Assembly: GCA_037903475.1 (NCBI GenBank) | Contig: JBAJFG010000434.1 | Span: 1-64,000, forward strand | Origin: Ancylostoma caninum | Taxonomy: Eukaryota; Nematoda; Chromadorea; Rhabditida; Ancylostomatidae | Length of the DNA stretch: 64,000 nt | Direction: 5' to 3' | Shown: positions 32,145-43,923 of the stretch, piece by piece | Position numbering within the stretch: the stretch's first letter is position 1 | Layout of the letters: each line of letters starts with the position of its first letter | Notes under the pieces: model-generated | The model's input: the letters and a program-made list of their open reading frames with translations, nothing else | What the model was told of the DNA's origin: nothing | The model's database searches: none | Translations under genes and position numbers: made by a program

Positions 32145-34748
32145 CTAGCGCCCCCACGGGTCGCTAGAAAGTGGGGTGCGGCAGCCACTTGAGGTATGTG
32201 CGAAAGTTTTGCGCCTATGAAATCCTTAGGAAATAGAAATAGAAACGAAAATACTAATTAATTGAGTTTGAGTACGAAATACTCCTCATGAGTTGCGTGA
32301 ATTCTACCAGTCTAGCCGCCTAGCCAACTCCGGACTTCTTGTGTGTGCCTTGCTCGAGCCCACTTTATCACACATCACCATGTAAATTCACTTTCCGATG
32401 CAATGATACATCCCTCGTTTGTTGTCACCGCACTTCTTAAATATTACTTACCATGGCTAGTCATCCTCAATTCAATGCTTATCATTCATATGAATCTAGT
32501 AACTGTCGACTATTTGCTGTAACCGACACAGTGTAATTAAGAACTCGAAGTAATTCAAGTTGAGATTGTTGTTGGACGAACATCTTGCTTTAAGGCGCGT
32601 TTCCTGCCATTTGAGCTATTCACACAGTTATTCACACCTAGACCAAAGCGGACCTCTCCTCCATCCGTGAACCAGTATCTTCTCGCTCTTCACAATTGGG
32701 TAAAAGCGGACCTCTTCTCCATCGGCATAACCGCATCCTGGCATTCCCACACATTAAGCGGATGGCAGACCCACATTCTGGCGTTCCTAGCACCTGGACC
32801 ACAGCGGACCCCTCTTATACCCACGAACCCCTACCTTGACGTTCCCTACATTTTTAGACCACAGCGCAGCCCCTCCTCCATTCAGGAATTCGTATCATGG
32901 AGTTCCCTTAGCTTTCAGGCCACACCAGACTCATCCCCTCTTCGATGGACCCGAATGCTGGCGTTTCCCAGAAGAACCCTTTCGTTAGACTCGAATGCTG
33001 GCGTTCCTTCAACTTCCAGGCCACAGCAGACCCATCCCTCCTTCGGTGGATCAGAATGCTGGTGTTCCTTACACCTGGGCCACAGCTGACCCCTATTCCA
33101 TCGGCATGACCCTGGGATTCCCACACTTTATGGCAAAACAGACGAATCTTCCATCGGTGAACTCGAATTCTTTTATTTCTCACACTTGGGCCAACGGACC
33201 CCTCCTCGATCCGTCAACAGTATCTTCTCGTTCCTCACAATTGGGTGAAAGCGGACCTCTCCTCCATCGGCATAACCGCATGCTGGGATTACCACACTTT
33301 TAGGGCACAACAGACCCATCCCCTTCATTGTACCCCATATCCTGGCGTTCCTCACACCCGGGCCATAGCGGACCCCCACTCCATCGTCATAACCGCATCC
33401 TGGCATTCCCACAGTTTTAGCCACAACAGACCCATACTCTGGCGTTCCTCGCACCTGGGGCACAGCAGACCTCTCCTACACCAGTGAACCCGTATTTTGG
33501 CGTCCTCCACATTTTTGGACCACAGCACATCCCCTCCACCATTGGAATCCGTATCATGAAGTTCCCTTAGCTTTTAGGCCACACCAGACTCATCCCCTCT
33601 TCGATGGACCCGAATGCTGGCGTTTTTAAGAACTGACCCACCTTTCCATCTGCATGACCGTATCCTGTCATTCTCACAGTTTTGGCTACAACAGACCCAT
33701 ATTCTGGCGTTCCTCGCACCTGGGGCACAGCAGACCTCTCCTACACCAGCGAACCCGTATCTTGGCGTTCCCCACATTTTCAGACCACAACGCACCCCCT
33801 CCTCCATCTGCGTACCCGTATCTTGGAGTTCCCTTAGTTTTCAGGCCCCAGAAGAACCCTTTCGTTAGACCCGAATGCTGGCGTTCCTTCAACTTCCAGG
33901 CCACAGCGGACCCATCCTCCCTTCAGTTTACCAGAATGCTGGTGTTCCTCACACCTGGGCCACAGCGGACTCCTGTTCCATCGGCATGACCGTTTCCCGT
34001 CATTCACTCACATTTTGGCCACCACAGACCCATCGTCCATCGGTGAACCCCTATTCTGGCATTTCTCCCACCTGAGCCATGTCAGACCCCTCCTCCATCT
34101 GCGACCCGTATCCTGGCTTTTCCTTAAGGTTGAGTCACAGTACAACTCCTACTCCATCGACATAACGGTATCTGTCACTATTCGCCTCTGGCACACCTAT
34201 CGTCCGTGCGTCCTTACCCTTTGTAAATCTCGAGAGCAGTGGGAGGAAGTTAGGAGTTATCCAGAAAATTTGAATAATTACATACTTGATCACAGGAAAG
34301 GTCACAGTGCTCTATGATGACGCACTTTTTCTATGCATGTGAGTGTACAACTGGAATCTCTTCCGTGGCTGCAGAATCGCTCGGACGGATGCTAGGACGA
34401 GAACGTGCGGCATGTGGGAAGTGCGGCGAATACCACCGCTGCACTGGGCCTAGAGGACTCCCAGGCCGCACATGGATCTCGCCCATGCTGATCTGCGGAG
34501 CGACAGTTGGTTTTGAGTGAAGAGCAGTGGCTATCCTGCTCCGTATAATGTGCTGCCTTAAAGCCTTGCTAGCTCTGTCTCATCGGTTGGCTATGAGACC
34601 GCCAGCGTAGGACAGCCTCTGTACAAGGATTTCGAAATTGCGGGTCCCGCGAAGATCTAGCCTCATCTCGCTCCATAAATCGGTTTTTCGTATGACGTCT
34701 GCGCATCTCTCCCTCCATCATTGTCTATGCACTACACTGCACAAAAGA
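32145..34748 (-). mobile_element. Helitron-like element 3 (longest, inverted)
   Basis: Read on the minus strand, the 3' end at 32145 is a hairpin variant ending GGGGGCGCTAG before T, with CCACTTTCTAGCGACCCGTG before it. The minisatellite occupies about 32640-34150. The 5' domain (34500-34748) aligns loosely with element 4 (ACCGCCAGCGTAGGA; TATGCAC). A TC 5' end after A is proposed at 34748. The whole is 2604 bp with no Rep/helicase gene, and it is more diverged than elements 2 and 4. Confidence 0.6.
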
Positions 34749-35054
34749 TTTCACAAGACTCTCATGGTCTGACGCCAGAAAAATCTGGACCCTAACCAGT
34801 CTTTATATAGGAGGATTTGGAGTTTTCTGATGACACGGTCCTAATATGATAGGATCGGAAAAGTCTTGTGGTTCTCCCGGATAGATCAGCACATAAATCC
34901 TGTGTATTATTTTTCAACAATCTGAAAATAAATAGCAAAAATAAGCGCTGCTACACAAACACTCTCAGTATTACCCACAAACATCTGCTCTGAATCTATA
35001 GCATCCCCGATAGATGAGCAGAAATTCACTAATCTGGTGTGGGAATTTGTTATA
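34749..35054. other. Spacer between two Helitron-like elements
   Basis: About 300 bp between elements 3 and 4. A minus-strand open frame is present but unrecognised. Confidence 0.4.
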
Positions 35055-36695
35055 CTAGTGCCCCTTCGGGACGCTAGAAAGTGGGGTAGGGCAGTCACTT
35101 GGGACATGTGCAAAATCTTCGCACTTGCCAAATCTCCAGAAAATTGACAAAGAAGTAGATCCTTAAGTTGGCCCAACCATGAAGTCCTTCTTATGAATTG
35201 AGTATGAGTATGAGAAGTCCGATCTCCATCGTATGGCGTATTCGTGCGTATTCCTCACTACCGGGCGACCGCAGACGCGTTGTCCATCTTGCCGTTCCTC
35301 ACACTATTGCACCAAAGCGAAATCGTATCCGAGTGTTCTCCACGCTATTGAGCGGCAGCGGGCTTTCTTCCATCGGTGAGCCCTTATTCTGGCATCAGCT
35401 TCACTGTTAGGCCACGATGAACCCGTTCACCGTCGTCTGAACCGTATCCTGGTATTCTCCACTTTACTGAGTCACAGCGGACCAATCCTATATTGGCAGA
35501 CCCGTATACTGGTGTTATTCACACCAATGGGTCACGGCGGGCCCTTCCTCCATCTGAGTGTCCGCATTCTGGCGCCTTCCTCACAGTTAGGGCAAGCCGG
35601 ATCCATTCTCCAGAGGCGTGCTCGCATCCGAGCATTCTCAACACTATAGGACCAAAGTGAACCCGTATCCTGACGTTATTCACACCATTGGGCTACGTCG
35701 GGTCCTTCAGCCATTGGTGGCCCAGCGTTCTCGCGACTTTCTCACTGTAGGGCCGTGGCGGACCCTTTCTCCATCTGCGGAACCGTATCCTGGTGTTCTC
35801 CATACTATTTATTGAGCAACCGCGGATCTTTCCTCGTGGACCCGTATGCTGGCATCCCCCACCACTGGGCCACGGTGGGCCCTTTCTCCATCGGTAGACC
35901 CGTATCCTGACGTCCCTCACACCACTGGGCCACGCGGACCCGTTGTCTTTCGACGGACCCGTATCCTGGCTTCATCACCCCACTTGGCTACGGCGGACCC
36001 GTTCTTGGCTACGGCGGACACGTTCTCCATCGGTGGACCCGTATCCTGACGTCCCTCACACCACTGGGCCACGCGGACCAGTTCTCTGTCGACGGACCCG
36101 TATCCATGCGTTCATCACACCACTTGGCTACGGCCGGCCCTTTCTCCATTGGTGGACCCGTATCCGTATAACGTTGATTGGTTACACAATGTCATGCCTT
36201 GATATATGGGAGGCTTTTACTATGTGTTAGTGCAGACGCTTTCTCGAAACGAACGGATGTCGTGACGAAGGAATCGCTACCAGAATTCAGCAGGGGATGC
36301 GTTAATAGCATCCACCAGCTGGGGCGACCGCTTAGCTCCATCCTCTCCTTAGCCTCCTAGACGCTGCAGCTCTCATAAAACCCGCCCAATATTACAGTGG
36401 AAGTGCGCACAGTGTCGCAACAGTGAAAGGGTGATTTTCCTGCTGCGTACATTGTGTAGTCTGAAAGCTTGTAACATTCCCTCACCCCTATGCTACGAGA
36501 CTGCCAGCGAAGGTGATGAAATCACTACCTCGTGCATGCGGGAGAGCCAGCAGTGACGTAATTGCGAGTTCCGAAACGAATGTGTCTGAGTCCCCAAGAA
36601 TCGGCAATTTCGCCCCACAGTCTGTGCCTCAAGATTACGGTGTCTATGTGTGCCGCCGCTTATCTCTAGCCTCTCTAGCCCCCTTGTTTAATAGA
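35055..36695 (-). mobile_element. Helitron-like element 4 (inverted)
   Basis: On the minus strand it starts TCTATTAAACAAGG after A (36696 complement) and ends with the hairpin GACGCTAG/CTAG form at 35055 before T. The 5' 450 bp matches element 2 closely, including TTCATCACCTTCGCTGGC and AATTACGTCACTGCTGGCTC; the ~60-bp minisatellite fills about 35200-36170. The sequence beyond its 5' end is a LINE fragment, so it appears to have inserted into an older retrotransposon. 1641 bp, non-coding. Confidence 0.75.
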
Positions 36696-36696
36696 T

Positions 36697-37170
36697 CCAG
36701 AAACAGCGGCATTTGCATTGCTTGGCATCCTAGTTCGATCTCTTAATGCAACAAATAAGCTGTAGGTGCGAATCATAGCCTTGGTCACACTTGTTCTATA
36801 GTGAGTGCTCAACTGAAGCTTATCGGGAAAAGTAAAGCCTAGGTGTTTCACCTCAGTAACATTTAAGAGTGGAACATGATTCAGCATATAGGATGTCTGG
36901 GTTTCCTTAAAACGCAATGGTAAATCCTGGCCTTTTCCGGAGGGGGAAGGGATATCCCAGAATTTTGAACTTTTTATAACACTATTAACTGCTGCTTGTA
37001 GGACCTCTATGTTGCCCATCTGCTGAACGATCCTAATGGGGTGCGCCCAAATTATGGGTACTGGCCGCTGTGAATTTGCCCAAGTATAGGCAAGCGTCAA
37101 GGTCTTCCCAGGATTTCCTCCACACCAAATCTCCTACCTTCTGCTCAAGTCATTTCATCCCCTCTAGACT
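36697..37170 (-). pseudogene. LINE reverse-transcriptase fragment
   Basis: The minus strand encodes the region after the catalytic box of a jockey/CR1-type reverse transcriptase: SVIKSSKFWDIPSPSGKGQ, then LLNVTEVKHLGFTF and HYRTSVTKAMIRTYSLF. Both ends are missing; one is cut by Helitron-like element 4. Confidence 0.65.
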
Positions 37171-37639
37171 CATTTTTACTGCTATTAATTAGCGCCAGAA
37201 CAATGTTTTGGCACAAAAGGTTCGTAATGCTTCAAAAATGTGAAAGAACTTCACCCATGGAGTGATCCAGAGTATCAAAACACCGATAACAGAAGTTATC
37301 ATCTCACCCACAGAAGACTTCGGTTCTCAAAAACATTGGCTGCCAAAATCGAGTGTCGATCCTTCGTGGAGCCTGCAAGAAGGTCTGAGAGTGGTGTAGC
37401 AAAACTTTCTGAAATAATAAACTTTAGTCAGGGGCCAAACAAAATGGATAACTCTACCTGCGTTTCGCATTCCCAACTCAAGTATTAGAAATGCTCGTCT
37501 TCGTTCAATCGAGTGTTTAGGTCCAAGATATGTGTAGCATAGAACAATATGATTACTATACATTTTCTTAGTAATGATAACTGCTCAACTAGAAATCGTA
37601 TTTTATCTGCATTTGTATCCATAGCGTTGTAAATAAGAT

Positions 37640-37667
37640 ACAATCAATCAATCAATCAATCAATCAG
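37640..37667. repeat. (CAAT)n simple repeat
   Basis: Seven tandem CAAT units, perhaps the simple tail of a decayed LINE. Confidence 0.8.
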
Positions 37668-39539
37668 CGTGATTATTAAATCAGATGCATGCTGGAAACA
37701 ACGTATTAGCCTTTATGAGCGTAGGACAGCTTCTCATTAAACCTCGAGGATGACAGTGACTACTCGGTAAGTAAGATTAGACAGGAAGTTTTTAATCCTA
37801 GACGAGATAAGAGGTCGAGTTCTAATCATTTTTAATTTGATAAAAAAAAGATTTTCAAGGAGTTTTCCCAAACACCGCACTCTCGTTCACAATCAAAAGC
37901 ACGCACTGGAGTTCGATGTCACTGTTCTCCACCGGGTTCTCGAAAATCATCGGGAATGAAAGATGATGGAAGCGATGGAGATAAGGAAGCGAACACCAGA
38001 AACCACTAGGGAACCCGAACAACTTGAGGCACTGAGACTGATGTCATTGTGATCTGATCTCACCAAGCGTATAAGAGCTCACTATTTCATGTATCATTGT
38101 CTCAGTTGCTTCTCAACGGCTTTTTAGCGAGACACACTTGTTTTAGTGAGGTGTTCATATCTGTTGATTGTTCTCCTCGTTCACGTACGATGTATTGTAT
38201 GTTGTGGGCTTGATGAAGGCGTTCGTACGCCGAACGCTACTTGAATAAAGAAACGCTTCAATTCGAAAGTTTCAACCGTGTGAACAAATCACAAAGGTTT
38301 TCTTTTTGGTACTCTATCAAAAGCATTGGAAAAATCAAACCAAGCAACATCGACTCGATGATGTTGTCAAATGCCTTAGTTCAGTCGTTCATTGAGGTCA
38401 AAACCGCAGTTTCAATAGATGTGCTCTTTCAAGAACTGTGCTGACTAGGGATGCAGTCATGCCCGTCTAGGTGTGCTTCAAATTGTTCTTTCATGATCTT
38501 TCTTTGGTCAAAAGCAAAAAGTGAAGCTTCAAATTGCATCAAAATGACTTCTGCACTTCCCGTACTTCACACTCTTAATTCTGCACATGATCTAACGACG
38601 ATGTTACTCATTTGAAGGGATTGTGCTGCATTAATCGGAAAGCAATGGATTGCCTTAGAAAACTGCACTGCGTGTGCAAATTAATGTATCGAGCTTCTAT
38701 GATGTGTCTTATGAGAATGATAATGTGGTAGCATTATAGATATCTCCGTGTGGAGACGGGATTGCTCCATATCATCTCCTGTCAATTGCATCATTGCCAA
38801 CTCTTTTGTCCCTTTAGCAATATTATTAGTACTGGTGATGGTTTCAATTACAGTGCACCTTAAAACGCGCGCCCACCCCAAGAAATGCTTCATTTCTTGA
38901 TTTCAAGGACGAATTGAGGTTTATCAGTATCTATTCAGGCTATCGCTTTCATCCCATTAGGTAACCCCCATAAAAATCTTCAACTATCGACTAGAATCCA
39001 TCAACTTGTTTCATTCCATTCTAAAATTTTCTTGATTTTTTTAAAGAAATTACATTTGCATTGAACATAGGTTGTAGTGGTTACAATGGCATATCACTCG
39101 TCTAATCTTTTTATCGGCAATATCGGTCTACAAAATTTTTGCTTAATTGTTGTTGGATTTCCTCAAAGCAGCGTCAGAGCACTTTTCTGAGGCATAGTAT
39201 GAAGCGTTCCATCCTTCTTACTACACACCTTTATCCGACGCCGAAATATATTAGGTGACCCAAAATTATAGTATCAAACAATAGTCCCTGTAAAATTCAT
39301 CCTCGTGAACAGTGGGACAGAGTCATGACATTAACGATCGTTAGACCATAGGGAACAGGAGGCAACATTAGGTTTTCAGGCATTATCTATCAGCGTGTTG
39401 AAGTCAAAACGAGAAGAAAATTCATAGAATGTAACGTGCAAGCGATGTCACCTCGTCAATCTAAATCTCACGAAACATGTTTTTCGACCCGATGAGGTTT
39501 TAAACATGCCTTACCTAGGAAACGGCGGAAACCATCCAC
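37668..39539. other. No gene recognised
   Basis: Near 38210-38250 the sequence GATGAAGGCGTTCGTACGCC followed by GAATAAAG looks like a retrotransposon 3' end but could not be assigned. Otherwise nothing is supported. Confidence 0.4.
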
Positions 39540-40292
39540 TCAAAGGTACTGAAGCCAAGGAATTAACAAGCCGGGGCCAGCAGAATCGACATGCAGTCTC
39601 GGTTCCATTTTAGACCGTATCAGACGTTTCGTGCATTCCTCCACAAAGATTTGTTCACCTCCTTGTGCGATTGCGATTGTAACTCCTTGTGCGATTGTAT
39701 GAGTGTGTAGGCTGATTATCTGGGCAAGCTCAGCCACCTAAAAATGACAGACGCCAGAACGCATCGTTGTAGAAATGTGTGTATGCGTGGCAATGAGAGT
39801 AAGTGAGCAATCTAGAAAGACATTGATTTCATGCATGCATATGTAGCCAAAATACGTGAGCAAAGCTGAGATATACTTGCACAAACTATTTACCAAGAAG
39901 GCTTAAACTTAACTATTTGAACATCCAAGCAAGTACATACTTTTACATGCTCTACATACAAGCGTGCTTGCTTCTGTGTCTCTTTCCAAACGGCGTCCAC
40001 AACCTCGTCTTCCAACGGTGAAAGCCCAAAAACTCGCACCTAATTACAGTCTCCTCATGTCACCCCGTCAGCTACCTTGTCTACCTTTCTAACTTCGATT
40101 TCATCAAGAGCATGGGGCACATCCCGACTCATTAAGTCGAGAACATAAAGGCCAGCACTCCACCTGTACGGCACCAAGGTGGCACTTCCGATTCCACGTA
40201 GCCGAGCGGTGACCGTGAGCACTTTAGTAACCGCAACGAGGGATCAACTGCTTGAACTGCGTAATTATCAACAGGGTAGTCCAGCAAGATGT
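39540..40292 (-). CDS. 3' end of an unrecognised minus-strand gene (3-4 exons)
   Basis: Exons on the minus strand: about 40292-40232 (LLDYPVDNYAVQAVDPSLR, ends CG|GTTACT phase 2), 40163-40085 (WSAGLYVLDLMSRDVPHALD, ends AAG|GTAGAC), 40039-39956 (VRVFGLSPLEDEVVDAVWKE, ends TAT|GTAGAG) and 39737-39540 (VAELAQIISLHTHTIAQGVT ... to TGA). Acceptors are ACAG, ATTAG and TTTTAG. Phases join perfectly through about 130 codons, with ordinary soluble-protein composition and predicted helices. Upstream exons beyond 40292 were not located and the acceptor there is weak. I do not recognise the family. Confidence 0.6.
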
Positions 40293-41513
40293 CTTGTCAT
40301 AACCATAGTGGCGGCTTTTTCTATCAGAAAATGAAGAAAGTCAGAAGATCGACCACTGTATGGACGTGGGATTGCTTTTTACAGCAATAACGTTATGTTA
40401 AGAACGTTGGTAAAACGACCCATGTTGACAAAACATTGGAAAACAATTACTATGGTGTGAGCTGTTCTAAGACGATGTTTCGCACCAACGTCTCCGTTTT
40501 TTAACAATTGACCGACGAAGTCACAAAATGAGGATTTTGTTACCATGTACATATGCACACAGTATCGGTGTGGTCACTTTTTTTCACACTTCTAGCAAAA
40601 ATTATGGTGAGACCTTTCTGAACATTCCAATACTATCCCGATGTTAAAACCGAATCTGAGGTGCTAGAAACCGTAGGTTCTTCTTGGTTCCTCTTTCATC
40701 TTCGTACCATGCGCTCCCCAAGAGGTGTTATTCAGAAAGCGTCCCTGGTCTTCCCAAAGGCTCCTCACGAATTAGAGCTTAGGAACGGGTCTTCTGGCAG
40801 TTTTGCATGAAATCACATACAATATTGTAATCCACAGCTACTGGAATTTTTTTACGTGAACACCTCAAAAACGGCTCTGAAGTGGGGCGTTGCCTTCAAG
40901 GTTGCAGCGCGCCGACCAAGAGCTGTCGTCTCCACTGACACTCACTGTAATTTAAAGTGAAAGCAACTTATTTTGAAGTCACCTTAGTCTCTAACTGAGC
41001 ATTGTTTAGTGTTTCAGTTCTTCTTATCTTGGCGACAATTTCATTCCTATACCTGTCTAGAAGATGTGTTTGAACCTTTATGTCTAGTGCGCTTAGTGAA
41101 GCATGAATCATACTACTCGATAAGAGTTACTGCTACCTATCGACCAATGTTGGAAAGAAATTGAATTTTGAGGTCCGGTTTCATTCTATTCACCTTCTGG
41201 AGCGAGATTCAACGGTGTCGTGGTTGCTCTCAAAGAAATTCTCCTGCATATAGTAGCAACAAACTAAGGAAGTTCTAAGGGTGTGTATCACCGTGAGACG
41301 AAATAGGGTGCTAACAGATCACCGTGATTAGCGTATTGATTGAATGCGCCAATCACAGTATGTTGGTCACGCTCCATTTCCCCTCACGGTGACACATACC
41401 TGAGTTCTTGTGATTTATTGATAGAAATGCGCACTGTGATTCTCCATGAAGTGAAATTTAGAGCATGTCAGAGTTTGATATACAAGAGCAGTAGTGTGCA
41501 TTTAATTGTTTAG
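40293..41513. other. No gene recognised; contains half of a foldback repeat
   Basis: About 40790-40945 is related to one arm of the foldback at 48490-49110 (TTTGCATGAAATCACATACA against TTTGTATGAAATCACGTATA). Upstream exons of the minus-strand gene may lie here but were not identified. Confidence 0.45.
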
Positions 41514-42790
41514 GTCCTCAGAACATGCAATATTCCGGAGGAGGTCAATTTTGGTGGGGCAATCCGCGGTATATCAAAACTTTGATGGGATTCAAGCTCA
41601 GAATGCGAATGAACAATTCCGATGGAGCAAACTTTGGAATGGAGGCCAAATCCTGATATAGGTCGTTTCTTCAAACCAAAAATCCAAATGGAATCAAGGT
41701 TTGAATGAAAACTCAACGTCAGAAGCAAGTCAATTTCCAAAAGCAGAAGAATCGTTGGGAGCTCAGAATAATGCTCTACTTTCCCAAAAAAGTGAGAATT
41801 TGAGAGTAGGGAATACGTATGGAGGAGGTCAAGGCTTGGACGGACACTACAACCCGGAGCAGTTCAATTCCCAAAGGCAGAGCAATCGTTGGTAGGAGGC
41901 CAAGCTCAGAATAATGCTCCACGTTCTCAAAAAAGTGAGGATACGAAAGTGGGCAATCCATCTGGAGGAGTTCAAAACTTGCGCAAAGACCCGCAGTTGA
42001 AAGTACTGGGTTGGGGAATAAGTTCAATCGGTTTTTTTTCGACATGTCTTTTCACGGTGATATGATGTTGGCTTGATGAGCCATGACAGCTCATTTTGTA
42101 GCATTTGATCATTTGATCTAGAAGTGGTAAACTCACTTTAGACAGCGCAATTTTGTCCTCAAAGTTGTTTTTCTTTCTGGATGCCCATTTTGCGGTAAAT
42201 AAAGACAATTATTTGCTAAGGTTGTTTATGATGTAAGGAATATTCACTACTGATGCTAACTCTCAACGATGTGTAAGTTTAGCAAACGCATTCCGTGCAC
42301 AACCCCAAAATGCTCGAAATGGGGTGATCGTCCGCATTGGGTATGCTCGATCTCTCCACGCAAATTTCACTGAAATCATTAGCAAAAAAAACTCGATAGT
42401 AGGGGATTTTAACTACTACCGATTCTAAAGGTCTAATGCAGTCATACACAGCTTATTTTGTACAGTTTCCTACTCATTTCATAAAGTCCATCCGAGAGTT
42501 GCAGTTGCGGACTGGAAATTTAGTCATCTCAAACAATGCAATTTTTCGTGGACACAGAGATTGCGAGCTGCCCTGTCTCTAGCAGCATAAATAGAAGGGT
42601 GAAGGAGCTACGCAACCCCTTCAGTGTGGTTTACAATGTTAATGGAAAGTGGTGATTTCTATGCCCATAAAAAACCGAACGAACTTATTCCCCAACCCAA
42701 TAAGTCAGGTTTCGAGTAGAGAACAACCGCTGGGAAGAGGCCAAGCTCAAAATGAGAGTCTATAATACTATCCCAAGAAAGCTCCAAACT
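41514..42790 (+). pseudogene. Decayed Gln/Asn/Gly-rich repeat exon, split by a mariner element
   Basis: After ATTGTTTAG a phase-1 frame begins PQNMQYSGGGQFWWGNPR. From 41590 the DNA is a degenerate ~130-bp tandem repeat whose best frames encode GAQNNALLSQKSEN and GGQAQNNAPRSQKSED, with frameshifts between units. At 42004-42005 a TA is the target of the element at 42006-42700; removing the element restores an in-frame unit (QVSSREQPLGRGQAQNESL). AQN motifs also occur in the micro-exon gene further right (EQAQNRNG, GNAQN), so this may be a dead relative. Confidence 0.4.
42006..42700. mobile_element. Mariner-like non-autonomous element
   Basis: 695 bp bounded by TA on each side. The termini are inverted repeats: left CTGGGTTGGGGAATAAGTTC, right ends GAACTTATTCCCCAACCCAA. 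The GGTTGGGGAATAAGTTCG core resembles classical mariner ends. The interior shares segments with the elements at 1702 and 55037. No transposase frame survives. Confidence 0.85.
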
Positions 42791-43777
42791 ATTATAGGTA
42801 GTCTGCATTGATTGAACTAAGGCTGGAGTATAATACCAGAATTCGGGAGCAAGGCTCAAGCAGTAAGCTATGTTCTAAATGCCTTTCATTTTTCAGGCGA
42901 CGGGGAGTAGGCAGATGGGGCGATAATTGTTTATGTCCTGCTGGTCTCCTTGTACAGCAACACAGTCCATTGGGTCCTCCACTGGTTAGGTATTTTGCAT
43001 CCCGAGAGGTACCGCGTGAAAAGTCTAGTCAAGGTGGTGGTAAGAACTGGCGACATTTGATGTTCCGAGGTGGATGTGGCTGTCGAAGATATCTGGGTAG
43101 AAGTCGTGGGTGAAATTCCATTACCCTTCTTGATAAAGAAATTGTTCCGTCTGGGCGCCAGAGACGCCTTCTCTGCAATGTTTTGCGAGCTCGGTAGGCG
43201 TAGTCGCCAAACTGATTCCCAGACCAGTCGAGCTCTTAATATTCGGTTGCGGAGTTTTGCCCATCTTTAGGCTTGAAAGAAGTCCAGTGGGAGAGGGATT
43301 GGAACGATTCACTTTTCAGTGTGGCAGTAATCGATAATCCAGCATTATCTACCTCTTGCCACCAAAGGTATAGCGAGTCTATGGAATAAGCAGACGCTTG
43401 AAGGAGGGGGGGGGGGGTGTGAGTTGTGAAAGTTTGAAAGTGAAAGTTTGAAAAGGATTCACTCGACATCAGAGCACTGAGCTGAACTGATAAGACGAAG
43501 CTGAGCTGATGAGAAGCGAGATGTGGTGGGAATGCTCTCCTGCTAATCACGTTAGACCTTGGCTGGATGACTTTAAGGCGAGGTCCCAGCAAAACTTCTT
43601 TCTTCAGATTCTCGCTGACTTCGCCGGCCACGAAGACATCCCGAAAAAAGATAATAGAGAAATTCTCGAAAAAAAGTCTCACAACTCACACCTTCCATTG
43701 AACAATTTCGGTGCAGCGTCTGCGCCTTTGCAGAGTCCGTGATTTCAAATATCGCTGTTCTGCGCTCACATACGGAG
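42791..43777. other. No firm gene; possible Gly-rich exon
   Basis: An acceptor TTGTACAG near 42957 precedes an open stretch to a stop at 43113 with SSQGGGKNWRHLMFRGG. It could be a final exon of the decayed repeat gene to the left, but the phase is uncertain. A G-run lies at about 43407. Confidence 0.25.
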
Positions 43778-43923
43778 AACTCCAAACGTACGTAGACAAG
43801 AGTCGAGACCGCGGCGCGGCTCTCTTGGGCAGAGTCACGGGAGCTCAGCATAGTGTGCGCCTGCGTCTCTGCCCAAGAGAGCCGCGCCGCGGTCTCGACT
43901 CTTGTCTACGTACGTTTGGAGTT
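43778..43923. repeat. Perfect 57-bp inverted repeat with 32-nt spacer
   Basis: Left arm 43778-43834 and right arm 43867-43923 are exact reverse complements (start AACTCCAAACGTACGTAGAC; inner end CTCTTGGGCAGAG). The arms are GC-rich. No TA or longer target duplication was recognised next to the arms. Confidence 0.95.

Noticed and set aside
43236..43682. 148-codon minus-strand frame
   Set aside because: No splice sites, no recognisable domain, low-complexity Ser/Phe composition and a G-run inside it.
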